NCBI GenBank assembly: GCA_026225945.1 | Contig: JAMJFZ010001815.1 | Location: 17,305,001 to 17,369,000, forward strand | Source of the DNA: Cricetomys ansorgei | Taxonomy: Eukaryota; Chordata; Mammalia; Rodentia; Nesomyidae | Direction of reading: 5' to 3' | DNA: 64,000 nt | Shown here: positions 44,285-56,745 of the stretch, one piece after another | Numbering within the stretch: position 1 is the first letter of the stretch | How the letters are laid out: each line of letters begins with the position of its first letter | Notes under the pieces: generated by a model | Told to the model about the DNA's origin: nothing | The model's database searches: none | Seen by the model: the letters and a program-made list of their open reading frames with translations, nothing else | Program-made: the position numbers and the translations under genes

Positions 44285-44690
44285 TAACATTGCCTCGGTA
44301 CCTCCAAACAGCTCGTAATGGTTAATATTGATTTCCAGCTGCACAGGATCTAGAATTACCTAGGAGGCAAGCCTCTGGGCACACCTGTGAAGGATTATAT
44401 ACATTGGGTTAGTTAAGTTGAGGAGACCCACTTTAATTGTGAAAGGTACCACCATGGGCTGAAGTCTTTGGTAGAATAAAAAAGAAAAAGCCAACTGAGC
44501 ATGTCCTCTCACCTCAGTCTGCTTTCTGTGAATGCTGCATGACCAGCTGCCTGGGGCTCCTGCTTCCACGGCTTCCCCAGAAAAATGGGATGTAGACCCT
44601 GGAAACATGAGTCCAAATAAAGCTTTCATTTCTTATGTTTTATTCACTGACCTATTTTGTCTCAGTAACAAGAAAGTGGCTAATAGACAT
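44285..44690 (+). mobile_element. Medium-reiteration rodent repeat (unnamed), plus
   Basis: Runs 'ggatctagaattacctagga', 'gcctctgggcacacctgtgaagg', 'gagacccactttaattgtg', 'ggtaccaccatgggctgaag', 'gaccagctgcctggggctcctgc', 'ccaaataaagctttcatttc'. This is the order of a dispersed repeat with 'gtgaccagctgcctcctgctcctg' and 'aataaacccttcc'. Confidence 0.65.
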
Positions 44691-45039
44691 CACCAGTTCT
44701 TAATAGTAATACACTGGTAATATCTGAGAGTTGGAGGGCACATGTTCCAAACATGCAACCCTCAAAAAAGGTAGTAAATATTGCATAATTTCATTATACA
44801 AAATTCTGGAAATTCAAATCAACCTATTATTCTATTATCATATCATTATTTGGACTGGATGGAGGAGGAAGGATAGATGGTCCAGGATGCAGCAAGACTT
44901 CTCAAGGCAATGAAAATATTTACTGTCTCCATAACAATGTTTTATGTTTATATACTTACAACAAAACACGAATCAAACATTCACTTAGTATATATGAGAA
45001 GTTTAATATGTATTAAACAAAACACCATAAAATGGAAGA
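44691..45039. other. Unrecognised sequence
   Basis: No recognised feature. Confidence 0.4.
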
Positions 45040-45200
45040 AACAAGGAATGCTTTTCCAATCAAAGCCAGAAGGAATGCATCCACCAGGAAACTTAGTCGT
45101 AGAAATTGATTTTAGACTTCTATATCCAGAAATATCAAAGTAATTCCTTGTTATTTTAAGTCATTGATTTTGTGATTAAGTTGTCATGGCAGCCCCAGAA
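45040..45200 (+). mobile_element. Ancient MER-type repeat, 3' end
   Basis: 'gattttagacttctatatcca', 'attccttgttattttaagtca', 'gttgtcatggcagcccc' mirror the common mammalian ending 'cttctagcctccagaac', 'ttgttttaagccacc', 'ttatggcagccc'. Confidence 0.6.
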
Positions 45201-45379
45201 TCCTTATATGTCCTGCACTAGTAAATAACAGCTTTCTTGTTGTTTACTTCTGTTGTTTGTTTTCTGCATTATAATCTGCTGCCTATGTATGTTTTTTCTG
45301 AATTAAAACTGAAATTCCTTCATCAACTTCTTTCTCTGAAATTCCTACCCTTCCTCATAGATTTCCCATCTCAGTTAAT

Positions 45380-46105
45380 ATAAAATCCATCCACTCAACT
45401 GCTAAAACCATTATTGTTCTTGGAGTCCCAAATTGGCTTCTCCTTAACCACTGACAGGTTTCCCCCAGGACTATGAATTGGGTTCACATCACCATTACCT
45501 TTCAACTACAGTATAGGTCTCCCTCTTTTCATGCTCGCTTATGCCTAGTGACCCAAGAAGTACTCTGAGAACATTAATAAGATCCAGGTGCTCATCTGCA
45601 AATATAAAGCAATTTTATCAATGTCCTAACAATGGTCTGTCTGCAGACTATTTGATATGGGACATCCACAACTGCTCCTAGCTCCTCTCAGTATTTGCGT
45701 CCTCACTCAGGATAGCCTGGCCACATTGCTGGCCTAGATTACATTAAATATCCTGCCTGAGGGCCCTGGTTCTCATTCTTCTCTATTCCTTTTTCCCAGA
45801 CAGTCTTCCCAAATTTCATATCCCTAATCAATCTATCTGTACTATTTAGGAAAAAACAAACCATTACCATATCCAATATCTTTTTTTTTAATCTCAGTTA
45901 TCTTTTCTCCATGGAGTTCCTTATATTTTTACAGAATATGTGATCTTGTCCATCATTTTTCTCATTTATTGTGTCATCCATGCTGAAACATAAACTCCTC
46001 AGTGCACGAACTTCCCACAGATATATTCCAAGTGTTGAGAACAGGTCCTGCCTCAGTCACTCAATAAATATAAATATTCATTGAAAAAATTATTGAATAA
46101 ATGAT
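45380..46105 (+). mobile_element. L2 LINE 3' end (ancient)
   Basis: Order matches L2: 'caactgctaaaaccatta...cttggagtc' near 45400, 'gtcctcactcaggatagcctggccacattgctgg' near 45700, 'cctgcctgagggccc' near 45750, 'tttcatatccctaatc', 'aaactcctcagtgcacgaac' near 45990, 'gtgttgagaacaggtcctgcctcagtcactcaataaat' near 46031-46070. About 725 bp of a mammal-wide non-LTR element that died before rodents arose. Confidence 0.82.
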
Positions 46106-47484
46106 TATCTTACTATCCAGGGTAAATCAAATTTTCTGTTTAAGGAAATGCTAGTGTCTGCCTACCCATGAGAATCAGGTGAAATTACAAATGCAGATTA
46201 TAACACTGTTTCTATACTAATTTTTTTCAGAATTTTCCAATGTTTTCAATCTTTTGATTGAGCTGGTCACTTTAAATAAAAACTACAATGGCATACTTCC
46301 TAAGACAATGTCATTTGTAGGACCAGTCCTTGAAATTTTATGTTCAAGAAAAAAAACCACTGCTACGTCCTTCTACAACTCCAAGCCCAATTATCCCCAA
46401 ACTTTTCTAAAGTAGGAAATTGTTAGATGGCAGTCTAAACTCCTAAAATAGCTAATGTAACCTCAAAAAGTTTTCATTAACTGAAGGAATACATTAAAAT
46501 ATGAAAAAATTAACAGCTACACCATTTGCTTATAGGACCCTACAGTTAATAGAAAGTGAACCAATGAGATCTAAATCCCTTCAATGATAGCTCTCAGAAT
46601 TAAATAAGATTTCAAGGCTCTGACCACTGTATCCAGCGGGAAAAAATGACAAAAATGAAATAATTGCCTTTAAAATTTTGTTCTAACTCAATATGAAATC
46701 TATATTACTCCATAAATATTGTTTACAAATGAATTCACAAGATTATTTACATGTAATTCACAAGATTGAAAGCATTGTTCTCTACTATCTTTTCCTATAT
46801 CATTTTTAAATGAAATTCTTAAAATACACTTTAAGTGAAGGAACTGTGAAGGCATTACTTATAATGGCTTCATAACCCAGATTGCTGTCACTGGAGATTC
46901 TAGGACACCTGTTCTCTCAGAAATTTGCACTATAAATGTAAACCATGTTTGCATTTCCGTCTGTACTGCATACTGCCTATTCAGAGCAACCCTCAAAGCT
47001 GCTGTTCAATAAATATTTATTAAGTAATGAGGGGACAAAGTTAGTTACCATGAAATATGCTTGAGTTTCTTAACCTTGAGGATACTTCTCATGAATATTT
47101 GGAGAAAAGGATATCTTTTTCGAGTAGCTGCCTTACATGGGTATTACTAAAATGTTATCTACCTCAGCTCTAATTCCCATAAGCACATGGATTAACCCCA
47201 TCAGTGCTTCATCTATCTTTTTGCCATATTTGTATTTCTCTTTCATCAAACCTATAAAGGCAAGCGCAGAAAATGGCTCCATTCATTTATTTTAATGATG
47301 TTTATACACTGCTGAGCCGCTATTGAATAAAATGCTGTCTCATTATTCAATATTTTCGTAAATATTCTAACAAACGTGGTCACTGTTACTTAAATGTAGA
47401 ATAAAATCTCTTAATGTCTGATCATATGATTATCATTTTAAGGTGTTTTTCCCTTAAGGAATTGTTGTAACGTTGTGGATGTGG
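46106..47484. other. Unrecognised, apparently low-copy sequence
   Basis: No gene. 'gttcaataaatatttattaagtaatgag' near 47005-47032 resembles the 3' tip of an L2 or MIR element but is too short to call. Confidence 0.35.
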
Positions 47485-47930
47485 TTTAGTATCCATCAAA
47501 ACTCTCTATCTTTCCTAGAATTTTAGAATGTAACCCCACTGGGGAAAAGGGTGATTATAAAGTAATTGATCAGTTAACATGAGGTCTTTCTGGAGGAGGG
47601 TGAGCCCTTAATCCAATGTGGCCATTATCCTCCCAAGATAAAAAGGAATTAGAGATATATATAAGGGAGGCAGCCATGTGAACATAGAAGCATTTAGCGT
47701 GAGTTCCTATAAGTCAAGGAGTGGTAGGCTTGTCCACAACCACCGGCTAGGAGGAAACAGAAGCAGCTCCTTCCCTGAAGTCTTCAGTGGTAATGTGGTC
47801 ATGCAAACACCCTCAGTTTGGACTTGGAGCCTCCAGAACTGGACAAGAAAAAAAAAAAAGTCCTGTAGTTTTTAGTCCTGCAGTTGTTAACAGTTATATT
47901 CTGTAATCATGTTGTTTTATTCAGGACACT
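47485..47930 (+). mobile_element. Ancient MER-type repeat
   Basis: 'agaatgtaaccccactgggg', 'gcccttaatccaatgtggcc', 'gaggcagccatgtgaacatag', 'caaccaccggctaggagg', 'tggacttggagcctccagaactgg' and 'tcctgtagtttttagtcctgcag' run parallel to a common mammalian repeat ('gccctaatccaatg', 'ccatgtgaagac', 'cagcctccagaactg'). Family name not secure. Confidence 0.65.
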
Positions 47931-48184
47931 CACAATCACTCACTGACAAGTGAATTAACTTGTGCTATGTTCTTAAATTAATGAAAACCTGATGATTAAT
48001 ACACCTCTGGACTTTGCAAAGTCCAACTTTCCTAATTCTGTAGCATTTTTTTTCCTATAGAGAAATATTGCTTTCACTTGTAAGTTTGAACCATACCAAC
48101 TTTTTCTTGTGCAATACAACTTGCAAAATTTATGCACTTAAAGGTTCGTAATTATGATAACCACGTAAGGCCATTAGTTTGAGA
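47931..48184. other. Unrecognised sequence
   Basis: No recognised feature. Confidence 0.4.
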
Positions 48185-48298
48185 AATGTCAGGGGCACAT
48201 GGTAAGATTTGGAGGTAAGGGACAAAGGAGGACTTGAAGGGAGGACAGAAAGCTAAAAATGATGCAATTATATTTTAATTAAAATTTGTATTAAAAAA
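48185..48298 (+). mobile_element. Very short L1 3'-tip fragment
   Basis: 'ttggaggtaagggacaaaggaggac', 'aaatgatgcaattatattttaattaaaatttg' match the last ~110 bp of the Lx-like 3' UTR seen at 17250-17345. A severely 5'-truncated insertion. Confidence 0.7.
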
Positions 48299-50614
48299 TT
48301 ATAGGCACTAGAACCCAGAAATATGGAAATTGTTAAATATGATACTTAGGATTTTTATATTGCTTTGTTACATACGTCTTATGTTTGCCTTGAGTATGCC
48401 TTTTTGTTATTTTGACAGCATAAATACATGTCAGAAATTGAATCTGTATGTAGTAACAAATCACCTTTCTCATATCAGAGTCATCTCTCCAGTGTATTCA
48501 TTTATATTAACCTAGGAACTGTAGAAGTTTACTTATTTGATGGCAATAAATATGTAAGTGGCTTTCATATCCATATTTCTTGAAGGCAATAACATTAAGA
48601 CACAGACACAAACTAAATTGTCAAAAAATACTAACCTCGTTTAGAAACTGCAAAGGTAGTTTTCCCTCATCCATGCACAGTTTTGCTGAAGAAAAAAAAA
48701 GCACACATACTGTCACTAGCTGTGGCACTATGTAAGAAATTATAATAACTTTGAATATGCTATTGAAATTTTTTGTATATTAAAATATTACCTTTTAAAG
48801 AGATTATAACATTGTCCTTAAAGAATCACATATACAAGACTTTGTAAAACATGTGATAAAATTTGTCACAATTAAATAATTCCCCTTTCCCTTAATCACC
48901 ATCTCAGTTCATTCTTCTAGAATAATTATTCTCTTTAAGCAGATTGGTTCAAACTTAGCAATTTATGCATTGGCAATAAAAGTATACTACTTAATTTTCA
49001 TAAAGTGAACTTTCCCAGGTAAAATTTTAAGATAAATATACTACTGTAAATTTATTTCAAAATACCATTCTTAATAGTATATGTCTGCTTACTTTGACAC
49101 ACTGGAATTTAGACTTAATTAGTGCCTTGTCAGATGTTCCTTGCATTGTAGGCTTATTTGACGAAATCCTCAGTATTACCAACTTTCTATACTTCACAAA
49201 TTAAAGGAGAATTGGCCATTTTTAAGAAGTTGAGATTCCTCCAAGGGAAAAGTGGTGCCTAGAAGAAGCCCATTTTTATACATTAAGCTGTAGCCATTAA
49301 TCTCGTACAGAGCAGGCTTGAGCAGTTCTCATTAGATTTCCTCCCTACCCCATGGACATGATGATTCTCAAAGGTTAAACTGAATCAGAAGCCTTAGCCC
49401 ACAGAATTTCATCAGATTCTACTTCCTCACTGTCATAACAGTATCTCTCCCAACTAATTAGGTCTCCGCTGTGCATCCTATTTTTAATTCATGGATAATA
49501 TGCAACCTTGCCTTGGCAACCTACACTTCTTTTTCATAATCAAAGCTTCTCTCTCCCTCAGGCAGAAGAATTATTTCTACTCACTGAACCAAGGCCTCTG
49601 TACTGCTCTGACCTCTACATATCAACTCTTCATCTAGAACTAAGCATCATTACTATATACATTCTAAGTATCAGTGTGTACCTGCCACTCTGAACTTGCC
49701 TGCCATTGAGCTAATGATACCCTTGTCCAATGTCTAGCTGCTAGGGCATCTGCAATGGGCATCTGCAATGCAGACATGATATGTGATCTATAAGATCCTA
49801 AATGAAAGCAGATCCTAGGTCATGATATACCTTTATATTCCATTGTTTTTAGTGCTGATCATATATTGACTCAAATGACTATATTAGAAACATGCTTAAG
49901 CAAACAGATTATTATCAGATTATTGTTATTATTTACAACAAATTTATAATCTTGATTCCAAGAACATCTACTTTAGCACTACAAATACCTACATCAGCAC
50001 TTATTACTCAGTAATCCCTTGCAGCCTGAAGAAGCTATCTTCCAGTGTGAGAGCATTAGGAACACATGAGTCTGAATCAAAACATGAATTTTTGTAATCA
50101 CATGTGGACAATAGGTAATAAAAGTCATAAAGTGTAAAGCAGATGAATATGTTAGGATTTGTTATTTAGTTTCCATAGCCGCAGTGGACATGGGAGACTA
50201 TTTGAAAAAGAAACTTGAAAAATCTAGTTATGGGCAAAATTGATGTCCAATTTTATGACATGATCAACAAAGACATTTCAGTGGAGATACTACAGTACAA
50301 GCAAGGCTTTGACTTAAGAGGCCTGTTTTGAGGAAGTGACTTAGGTTAGAACTTACTATGTGTATTTATAAGGCTCTTCTTTTTTTTTCTGCTCAGTCAA
50401 AATTGGATTCACAGAAGGCATGCAGCCAACCCAGTGCTGTGTAGATGGCTAAGGACAAAGGAAAGCAGACAGAGGCTGACAAAATTTATTATTAAATATA
50501 GGCAGATATAAAAAGAAGCAGCCAGCTTGAGGGCAAGGAATAAAGGTTAGAGCAGGTTATAAAACAGTTATTACTGGTTATGTCGAGTTTTAAATATTGC
50601 AGGCCTTTCAGGTA
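48299..50614. other. Unrecognised, apparently low-copy sequence (2.3 kb)
   Basis: No repeat, RNA gene or coding region recognised. AT-rich, with more complex parts at 49250-49760. Confidence 0.4.
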
Positions 50615-50815
50615 AGTGCTGGCAGGCAAGTCCAACCTTTTGGCATTACGACATGATATTGTCATCAACAAAGTTCACACTTGAGAACTATATTATTGAG
50701 CTGTAAAAGAAAATCCCCCCAAAAGTCTCATAATGTTTTAAGTACATTTATGATTTTGTGTTGGGTCACAATCATAGTTATTCGGGGCTTAGGGGACCTG
50801 CAGCCTGCCAGTCAA
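50615..50815. mobile_element. Ancient mammalian interspersed repeat (unnamed)
   Basis: 'ggcaggcaagtccaacctttt', 'ggcattacgacatgatattgtc', 'tcatcaacaaagttcacactt', 'gagaactatattattgagctg', 'ttttgtgttgggtcacaatca' follow a sequence dispersed in several mammals; I cannot give a secure name. Confidence 0.5.
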
Positions 50816-51439
50816 CACAGTTGAGGAGAAAGTCATACAATGAATGTGGATTTCTGGAGAACAGGGCGGGCCAGATGCTGTAGTGTTACGAATACAATAG
50901 AGAGGAAGATTTCAGAAGGAAAATGAGAGGCAGCATTATCTCACAACCTTCAGTGGTTTTGTGATGTAAAGAACAAAGACCAGCCAAGCAAGAGGTCACT
51001 GGTGGCCTCCCTGTTTGGACTGTTTGGAATTGCTGTTCCAACAGTATGTTTTGGTGAACAGACCAGCTCTAAATATTAAGACGGGGAGAACAAAATCAAA
51101 TTGATTTATTCAGTACTTAAAAGAAATTTTATGTCTTGTGAAAATGTTTAAAGATTTTAAAATATATTTTTCGACTTGAGAAACTCAAGAAAATTAATAA
51201 GCTATTTTTTCTAATAATTAAAAATACTCATAAATATGTTTATATTCTATCTAGAAACTTCTTAATAATATGACATATATTATAAATTACAGTGTTTCTT
51301 TGTTTCACTCCTAAATATATATTTATGTCAGGTCAAAGAAGACATATAAAAGTGTATATACCATAAGTGGACAAATTGGAAACAACTTTAAGATCTGTGA
51401 TACCAACACTGAATTATTTATGTGTTGACTTTAAAACCT
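50816..51439. other. Unrecognised sequence
   Basis: No gene. 51360-51430 may be the diverged start of the following L1. Confidence 0.35.
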
Positions 51440-51654
51440 AACTCAGAAAAAATAGAGAATAGAATGGAGCTTACCAGAAGCAGTTTGCGGGGAGAAGATA
51501 TTTAGACCTTGGTTAAAGATACAAATATTGAGCTAGGAGATTGTACCAATTGTGATTATGTATTCTATGATCACAGTACAGTGTAGTGACTATAATTAAT
51601 AATAATGTATATTCCAAAATTGTTATGAGAATAAACTATATACATATACATATA

Positions 51655-51695
<41 letters not shown>

Positions 51696-51860
51696 TATAT
51701 ATGAAATAATAATTTCTTAAAGCATGGGCAGGTCAACTTACCATAATCTAATCATTACACACTGAAAAATAAGAGAAAGAGAACATTACAATGCACCCAA
51801 TAATACATGTGATTAAAATTTGCCAAGTAGAATTACAAATAATGTTTTGAAAGTCAGATA
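51440..51860 (+). mobile_element. Ancient L1MA-type 3' end
   Basis: 'aaaatagagaatagaatggagcttaccagaagcagtttg', 'ttggttaaagatacaaat', 'cagtacagtgtagtgactataatta', 'atgtatattccaaaat', 'taatctaatcattacacactg' and 'cacccaataatacatgtg' follow the L1MA 3' UTR closely. Confidence 0.87.
51647..51697. repeat. (TG)n(TA)n microsatellite within L1
   Basis: About 12 TG units followed by about 9 TA units. Confidence 0.95.
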
Positions 51861-52064
51861 CAGTTAATGTTGAAGCTTATACTTTATAAAAAATTAGAAT
51901 TCTTAATCATAACCATGTCTTTAATCTAAAAATGAAAATCAATGTATATAAATTATGGCATTGGATCAACACAGGAATGGTAAGTCAGCGAGTTGTGCAT
52001 TCTTATTTGAAAGGATTAATTTAGATGCAGCATAAATAGAGGTTAGCAGGAAGGACACATAAGC

Positions 52065-52720
52065 ATGCTTGAGAGAGGATTTCAAGATGGCGGCAGAGCA
52101 GAGTCTGATAAGGCTCTGACCCCTTGCTTCATGGATGTGGAGAAACTATTGCCAAGTCCAGCGGGGAAAACTCCTCCCCTTTTTTCCTCCACTGCAAGCA
52201 GAGAGAAGAATCTGAACTGGAAACATAGTACTGGAACTAGTGAGACCAAGATGGTGAACAAAGGAATTCAGGCGAAGAGATATAGAGCTAGGGGCTCTGC
52301 AGGCAGGGGAACAAGGAAGAGCACTGCTGAGAACACATAACTGGAGGTGGTTGTAAACATGGGAGTGCACTTAGGGTGGACCAAAAGACCAGTCACTAGT
52401 GGCTCCATTGCTGTGGCTACCACTCATAACACCCTCCCTGATGGGATGGGAAGAACATAGACTGCAGAGCTGCCAGTGGGCTGTGGACTATAGGCACAGC
52501 GCCTGAGGTAGCAGGAGGAACAATGCTAAAGGCAGGGCAAGACCCCAAAACCTGGAGTTTGACTGGGTCTTCCCCATGGTCACTCTACCAAACCTTAGCA
52601 TTACTCTGAATCAGAGCTATTGGCAAGATATCCCAGCTAAAAAAATGCCCTATCTTCTGGGAAAGGTCTCCATACAAGGGAGACCAGACCATGACAATCA
52701 GCAAATTGTGATTGCTAATT
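52065..52720 (+). mobile_element. Probable L1 5' UTR fragment with YY1-like motif
   Basis: Starts near 'gagaggatttcaagatggcggc'. CAAGATGGCGGC at 52083-52094 matches the YY1 site known at L1 5' ends. A second 'caagatggtgaac' lies near 52249. G+C is above the neighbourhood, and the tone of the sequence (cacagcgcctgaggtagcagg) suits an L1 5' region. No ORF1 follows, so it would be a detached 5' fragment. Its 91-codon frame (52065-52340) has no known domain. An ERV leader cannot be excluded. Confidence 0.45.
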
Positions 52721-52829
52721 GCTACAGCCAAGAAATATTCTTATGCTTCCTTCTTTGTGTGTATGTGCATTATATGTGTAGACATATTCACATATTTGTG
52801 CATGTGTTTGTGTTGACACACATGCATAC

Positions 52830-53093
52830 ATGTGGAAGCCAGAGGTTAACTCAGGTGTCTTCCTCAGTCACTTCACATTTTTTTGAGAAAGTCTTTCACT
52901 GTGCCTGAAGTTCGGTGATCAATTATGTTCATTGGCAACAAGTCTCAGGGATGTTTCTGAACCTAAGTTCCCAAAGCTGGGACACAGAAATTCTTAGTTA
53001 TTCTTAGCTTTGTATATGGGTGATGTGTATATGAACTCAGATTCTCGAGCTTATACACAAGCACTTTACTTAATGAGCCATCTCCCTAGCCCC
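52830..53093 (-). mobile_element. B4-type SINE (minus strand)
   Basis: 'ggtgtcttcctcagtcact', 'ttgagaaagtctttcactgtgcctga', 'ttcggtgatcaattatg', 'ttcccaaagctgggacac', then the ID-like head in reverse: 'atgaactcagattctcgagc', 'aagcactttacttaatgagcc', 'atctccctagcccc'. Confidence 0.82.
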
Positions 53094-55773
53094 TTGTATT
53101 TTCTTCTCAAATGTTCAGAAGTAGTCTCAACATTTTATGCAACATTATTACTGTTATATGATTTTAGGATATTGTCTATCTTATCTGGTCAATTCTTCTC
53201 AACCTCCTTTAGATACCTTTGTCATACTATCAGTAAGTAGTATCAGTATTGCTAGTATAACTTCTACAAAGTCACTAATTGATATACTCTCTCCAAGTTA
53301 ATGTCCTTTAAATTTTATATTGTGACCAATAGTCAAATCGTTTTAAAACTTGAATTGCAGCGTAGGACATATGCATGTTTTACATATAATTTAAACTAAA
53401 GATTTGTAAGATGATATCTATCTTAACTGCATTCATGTAGTATATAACATTTTGTTTCTGTTTTAAAGTATATTTTTAGTCTTCAAATTTCTTTGTGGCC
53501 TACAAAGATGTCTTTGTCCACTACGTGAAGTTGCTATTTGAGAGGTTCTTACCCTTGCAGTAACTTAAATATTATATTCATTAAACACAAGTTTGAACCC
53601 TTTATAAAATGTGTCTTCTCAAAAATAAAAACTCATAAATGTTCCTATTTTGTAACTATGGTAGAAGGAATTACAGATTCTTTAAGTTCATATTCATTGC
53701 AATTGAGCTGATACATACCTCTAATTCTTTTCCATGCCCAGGAATTCCTACCTCAGCAAGTCAGTGGCATCTGCACACTATAGCATCTTTCTCATTCTTC
53801 TCTACATTAAACTGTTTGAGGGTCCAGTACATTTCATTTTTTAAATTTTCTAAAGGAATGCTCATCTCGTAACCCCTATAAATAGTGTCTTTAAATCCTA
53901 AAGCAATTTCTTGGACTATTTCTACAGAAGATTCTCTAGCTTAAACCAACCCTTTAATATACTTTTTATGTACACTTTGTAAATACATACTTCTTATATA
54001 TATATTTTAATATACTGTATCCAGATGAATTTTGAAGGAAAATTATTTGTAGTACTTTTCTATCTTTAAAATACTGAATATATTCATTATTCTAGTGGTA
54101 TAACTCATTTCATATGGAACTAGTGCCTACCCTGATCACACTTAGCTTTGCCTGTCTTAATAGTGAATTTTCACCTGTCCCTTTTTTCTTCAGAGTCTCC
54201 TGTGTGTGCAGATTACACAGTTATACTCAAGTAACTACTTTTCCCTCCCAATCCTTAAGTGCTCATTACCTACTCAGGATTGAGGAAAATGTGTCTTGAA
54301 AAATTTAGTCATTCCCTTTTTTACTGAGTAACAGGTCATTCCACATATTCCAATCTTGAACTTTCTTTTAACAGAACTAAATATGTTATTTAAGTTGTTC
54401 ATTAGAAAGCACATCTTCTTTCATACATGTAATCATTATTGCAATGGTCAATGGTCTTGTTCATCACTGAAATCTCAGAGAATAGCAATCAGTAACTATC
54501 ACAATGGGGAAAAAAATCTATGGCTGATGATAAAATAAATTATCAAAAGCGTTTGAAATGGCAACATTTATGCCTAAGAAGCACATAAAATCAATGCCAC
54601 AATTTTCTAACACTTTTTAAAACTGTTCATGAAGTCTCAAATCAGAAGAGGGATACGATTTTAGATGCCTCTTGACATATAACATAAGACTAATAGAGAA
54701 GTAAATGTACACTGTGGAAATAAACACATTTACACACTCATGAATGTAGAAAATCAGTGTTAAAATTATGCAAGTCATGTTATAAATGAAGCTATGACAT
54801 ATTTAAAAGTAATTCAATATGAGGTTAAGTTATAAAACATTGAATGTATGAAAACATAAATAGAACTTATGATAATCAGGGCATGGTTTATCATGCCATC
54901 CCCTTCTCTTAATTTAGGTTAGTCTGTTTTTTCTGTTTTAGAATTTCTACTTAATTCTTGATTTCCTATTATCTGCTGAAAAAAAATCTTATTGTAGCAT
55001 ATATTTCATTGTGCATATTAAGCATTTGTGGCTTTTTCTATCAGCTCCATTATCTGAATTCCCCATGGCTTTGTTTCAATTACCCACTATTTGTTATGGC
55101 TTAAAATCACATTGTTATATGTCGTGAGTAGTGAATATTGTATGAAAAATGGAGAAAAGATTCAGACTTGTATAATGTTATTTTTCTCCGTAGAGAATTC
55201 ACTTGGCATTTGCCTGACTCCTGGGAAACGTAATTCTGGAAGAGCTGTAATCCAACTTAGCACAATAAGATGATTTAGAGCTGAGATACAGTCCCTGTTA
55301 AGTCATTTCTACTTCTGAATAACAATTATTCTAAAAGAACTGCCTTCCCATCTCAACACTCAGAGAGCATATTTGTGAAGATATGGCACTCAGTAGTCAC
55401 TTAACTTTACTATCTTATCTTCAGACATGTGTGTTAAGTGTTTCAGAATTTTGATTTCCTCAAAAACAGGCAAGGTCTCCAGGGTAAAAGCAGCCCTCAT
55501 GTAACCCTTGCTCATGGCTCTGAGTCTCTGTTCTATTTTAGTGAAGTATTTCCTCTCTATCATGATACCATGCTACATCTTCATGTAAATGACTCTACAT
55601 CAATATCATTGACAGGTCTAGGCAAGACCTGCATTTGTCCCACTTTCTCATTTGTTCCGTGTCAGAAGTTTCCTCAGGTTACAGAGTTGACCGTCAACAG
55701 AACCTTGAATTTTTGAGTTAATGTTGAAGAAACTGATCTGTGGGAAATCCTACAGCAACTGAGTTGCTCTTGC
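53094..55773. other. Unrecognised AT-rich sequence (2.7 kb)
   Basis: No gene or repeat recognised. Frames such as 55438-55716 (92 codons) show no known domain or splice context. Confidence 0.4.
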
Positions 55774-55790
55774 TTTTTTTTTTTTTTTTT
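55774..55790. repeat. (T)17 tract
   Basis: Uninterrupted T run without recognisable SINE sequence on either side. Confidence 0.92.
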
Positions 55791-56581
55791 AATTCTTTAC
55801 ATTCATCAGGTGCTTTATTGAGAGATATATGCTTTTGTTTTAATGCCCTTTCTTGCTTTATAAGCCACATAGTTTTGAAATCCAAACATTTTTCCTCCTG
55901 TTTTGAATATTAAGTGAAACATCGAAAAGCTTTGTTCTGCTGACAGTGAGAAATTAATACCCAGTGTTATTTCTGTTTTCTTCATTACCCTTCGGTGGAT
56001 TCAAGCAATGTTTTGTTCTTTCTCCCAAGAAGATGTTAAAAACCAAACCTGTTGTTATTAGACTGTAACCTTTACATAAGGTATTCCACAACTTACATTC
56101 TATCCTTTTATTTTACTTCAGACTCAAAATTTCCTTTTCCTTGAGCATTTTAGTGGTCATTGTGAAACATTTCAGAAAATTTACCTAGCACTGTCAATAT
56201 TTTATAACTTGTTCACATTAAATTTTTCTGAGACATTGGTAGAATTTCTTTTTATTGACAAGTGACATAAACACTATTGCTTTTATAACAAACTGATCAG
56301 TAATAACCAACATAATCAAAGTCTCACAAAAATCTCTCAAGTGACATGAGAGCAGTGAAGTATACAGTCGTGAGTTAATATGCTACCACAAGGAATGGTG
56401 TCAAGAATTTTTCTGCAACCAATGTCTCCTTTCACTCAAAACTGGATTAACTGGGTCAAAGATACATGTTAGAGTTACTAACTGAGTTAGAGTTACTAAC
56501 TTAAGAACTGAACTCAGTTCTTAAGAACCATGACAACTAACTGCAAGTGCCATTCTCTGTCAGAAAAACAGCAGTCCTGTT
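55791..56581. other. Unrecognised sequence
   Basis: No named repeat. A short direct repeat, GAGTTACTAACT-like, near 56472-56502 and TTAAGAACTGA/AGTTCTTAAGAAC near 56500-56528 give a small local inverted repeat. Confidence 0.4.
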
Positions 56582-56745
56582 GCCGAGTGGTACTGGCACA
56601 TGCTGTTAATCCCAGCACTCAGAAGGCAGAGGCAGGCAGATCTCTGTGAGTTCGAGGCCAGCCTGCTCTACAGAGTGAGTTCCAGGACAGCCAGAGTTAC
56701 AACAGGGAAACCCTGTCTCGAAAAACAAACAAGAAAAGGAAAAAA
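56582..56745 (+). mobile_element. B1 SINE, well preserved
   Basis: 'gccgagtggtactggcacatg', 'ttaatcccagcactcag', 'ggcagaggcaggcagatctc', 'gttcgaggccagcctgctc', 'tgagttccaggacagccag', 'aaaccctgtctcgaaaaac', then an A/G-rich tail. It has GAGTTACAACAGGGAAA. No clear TSD. Confidence 0.95.
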
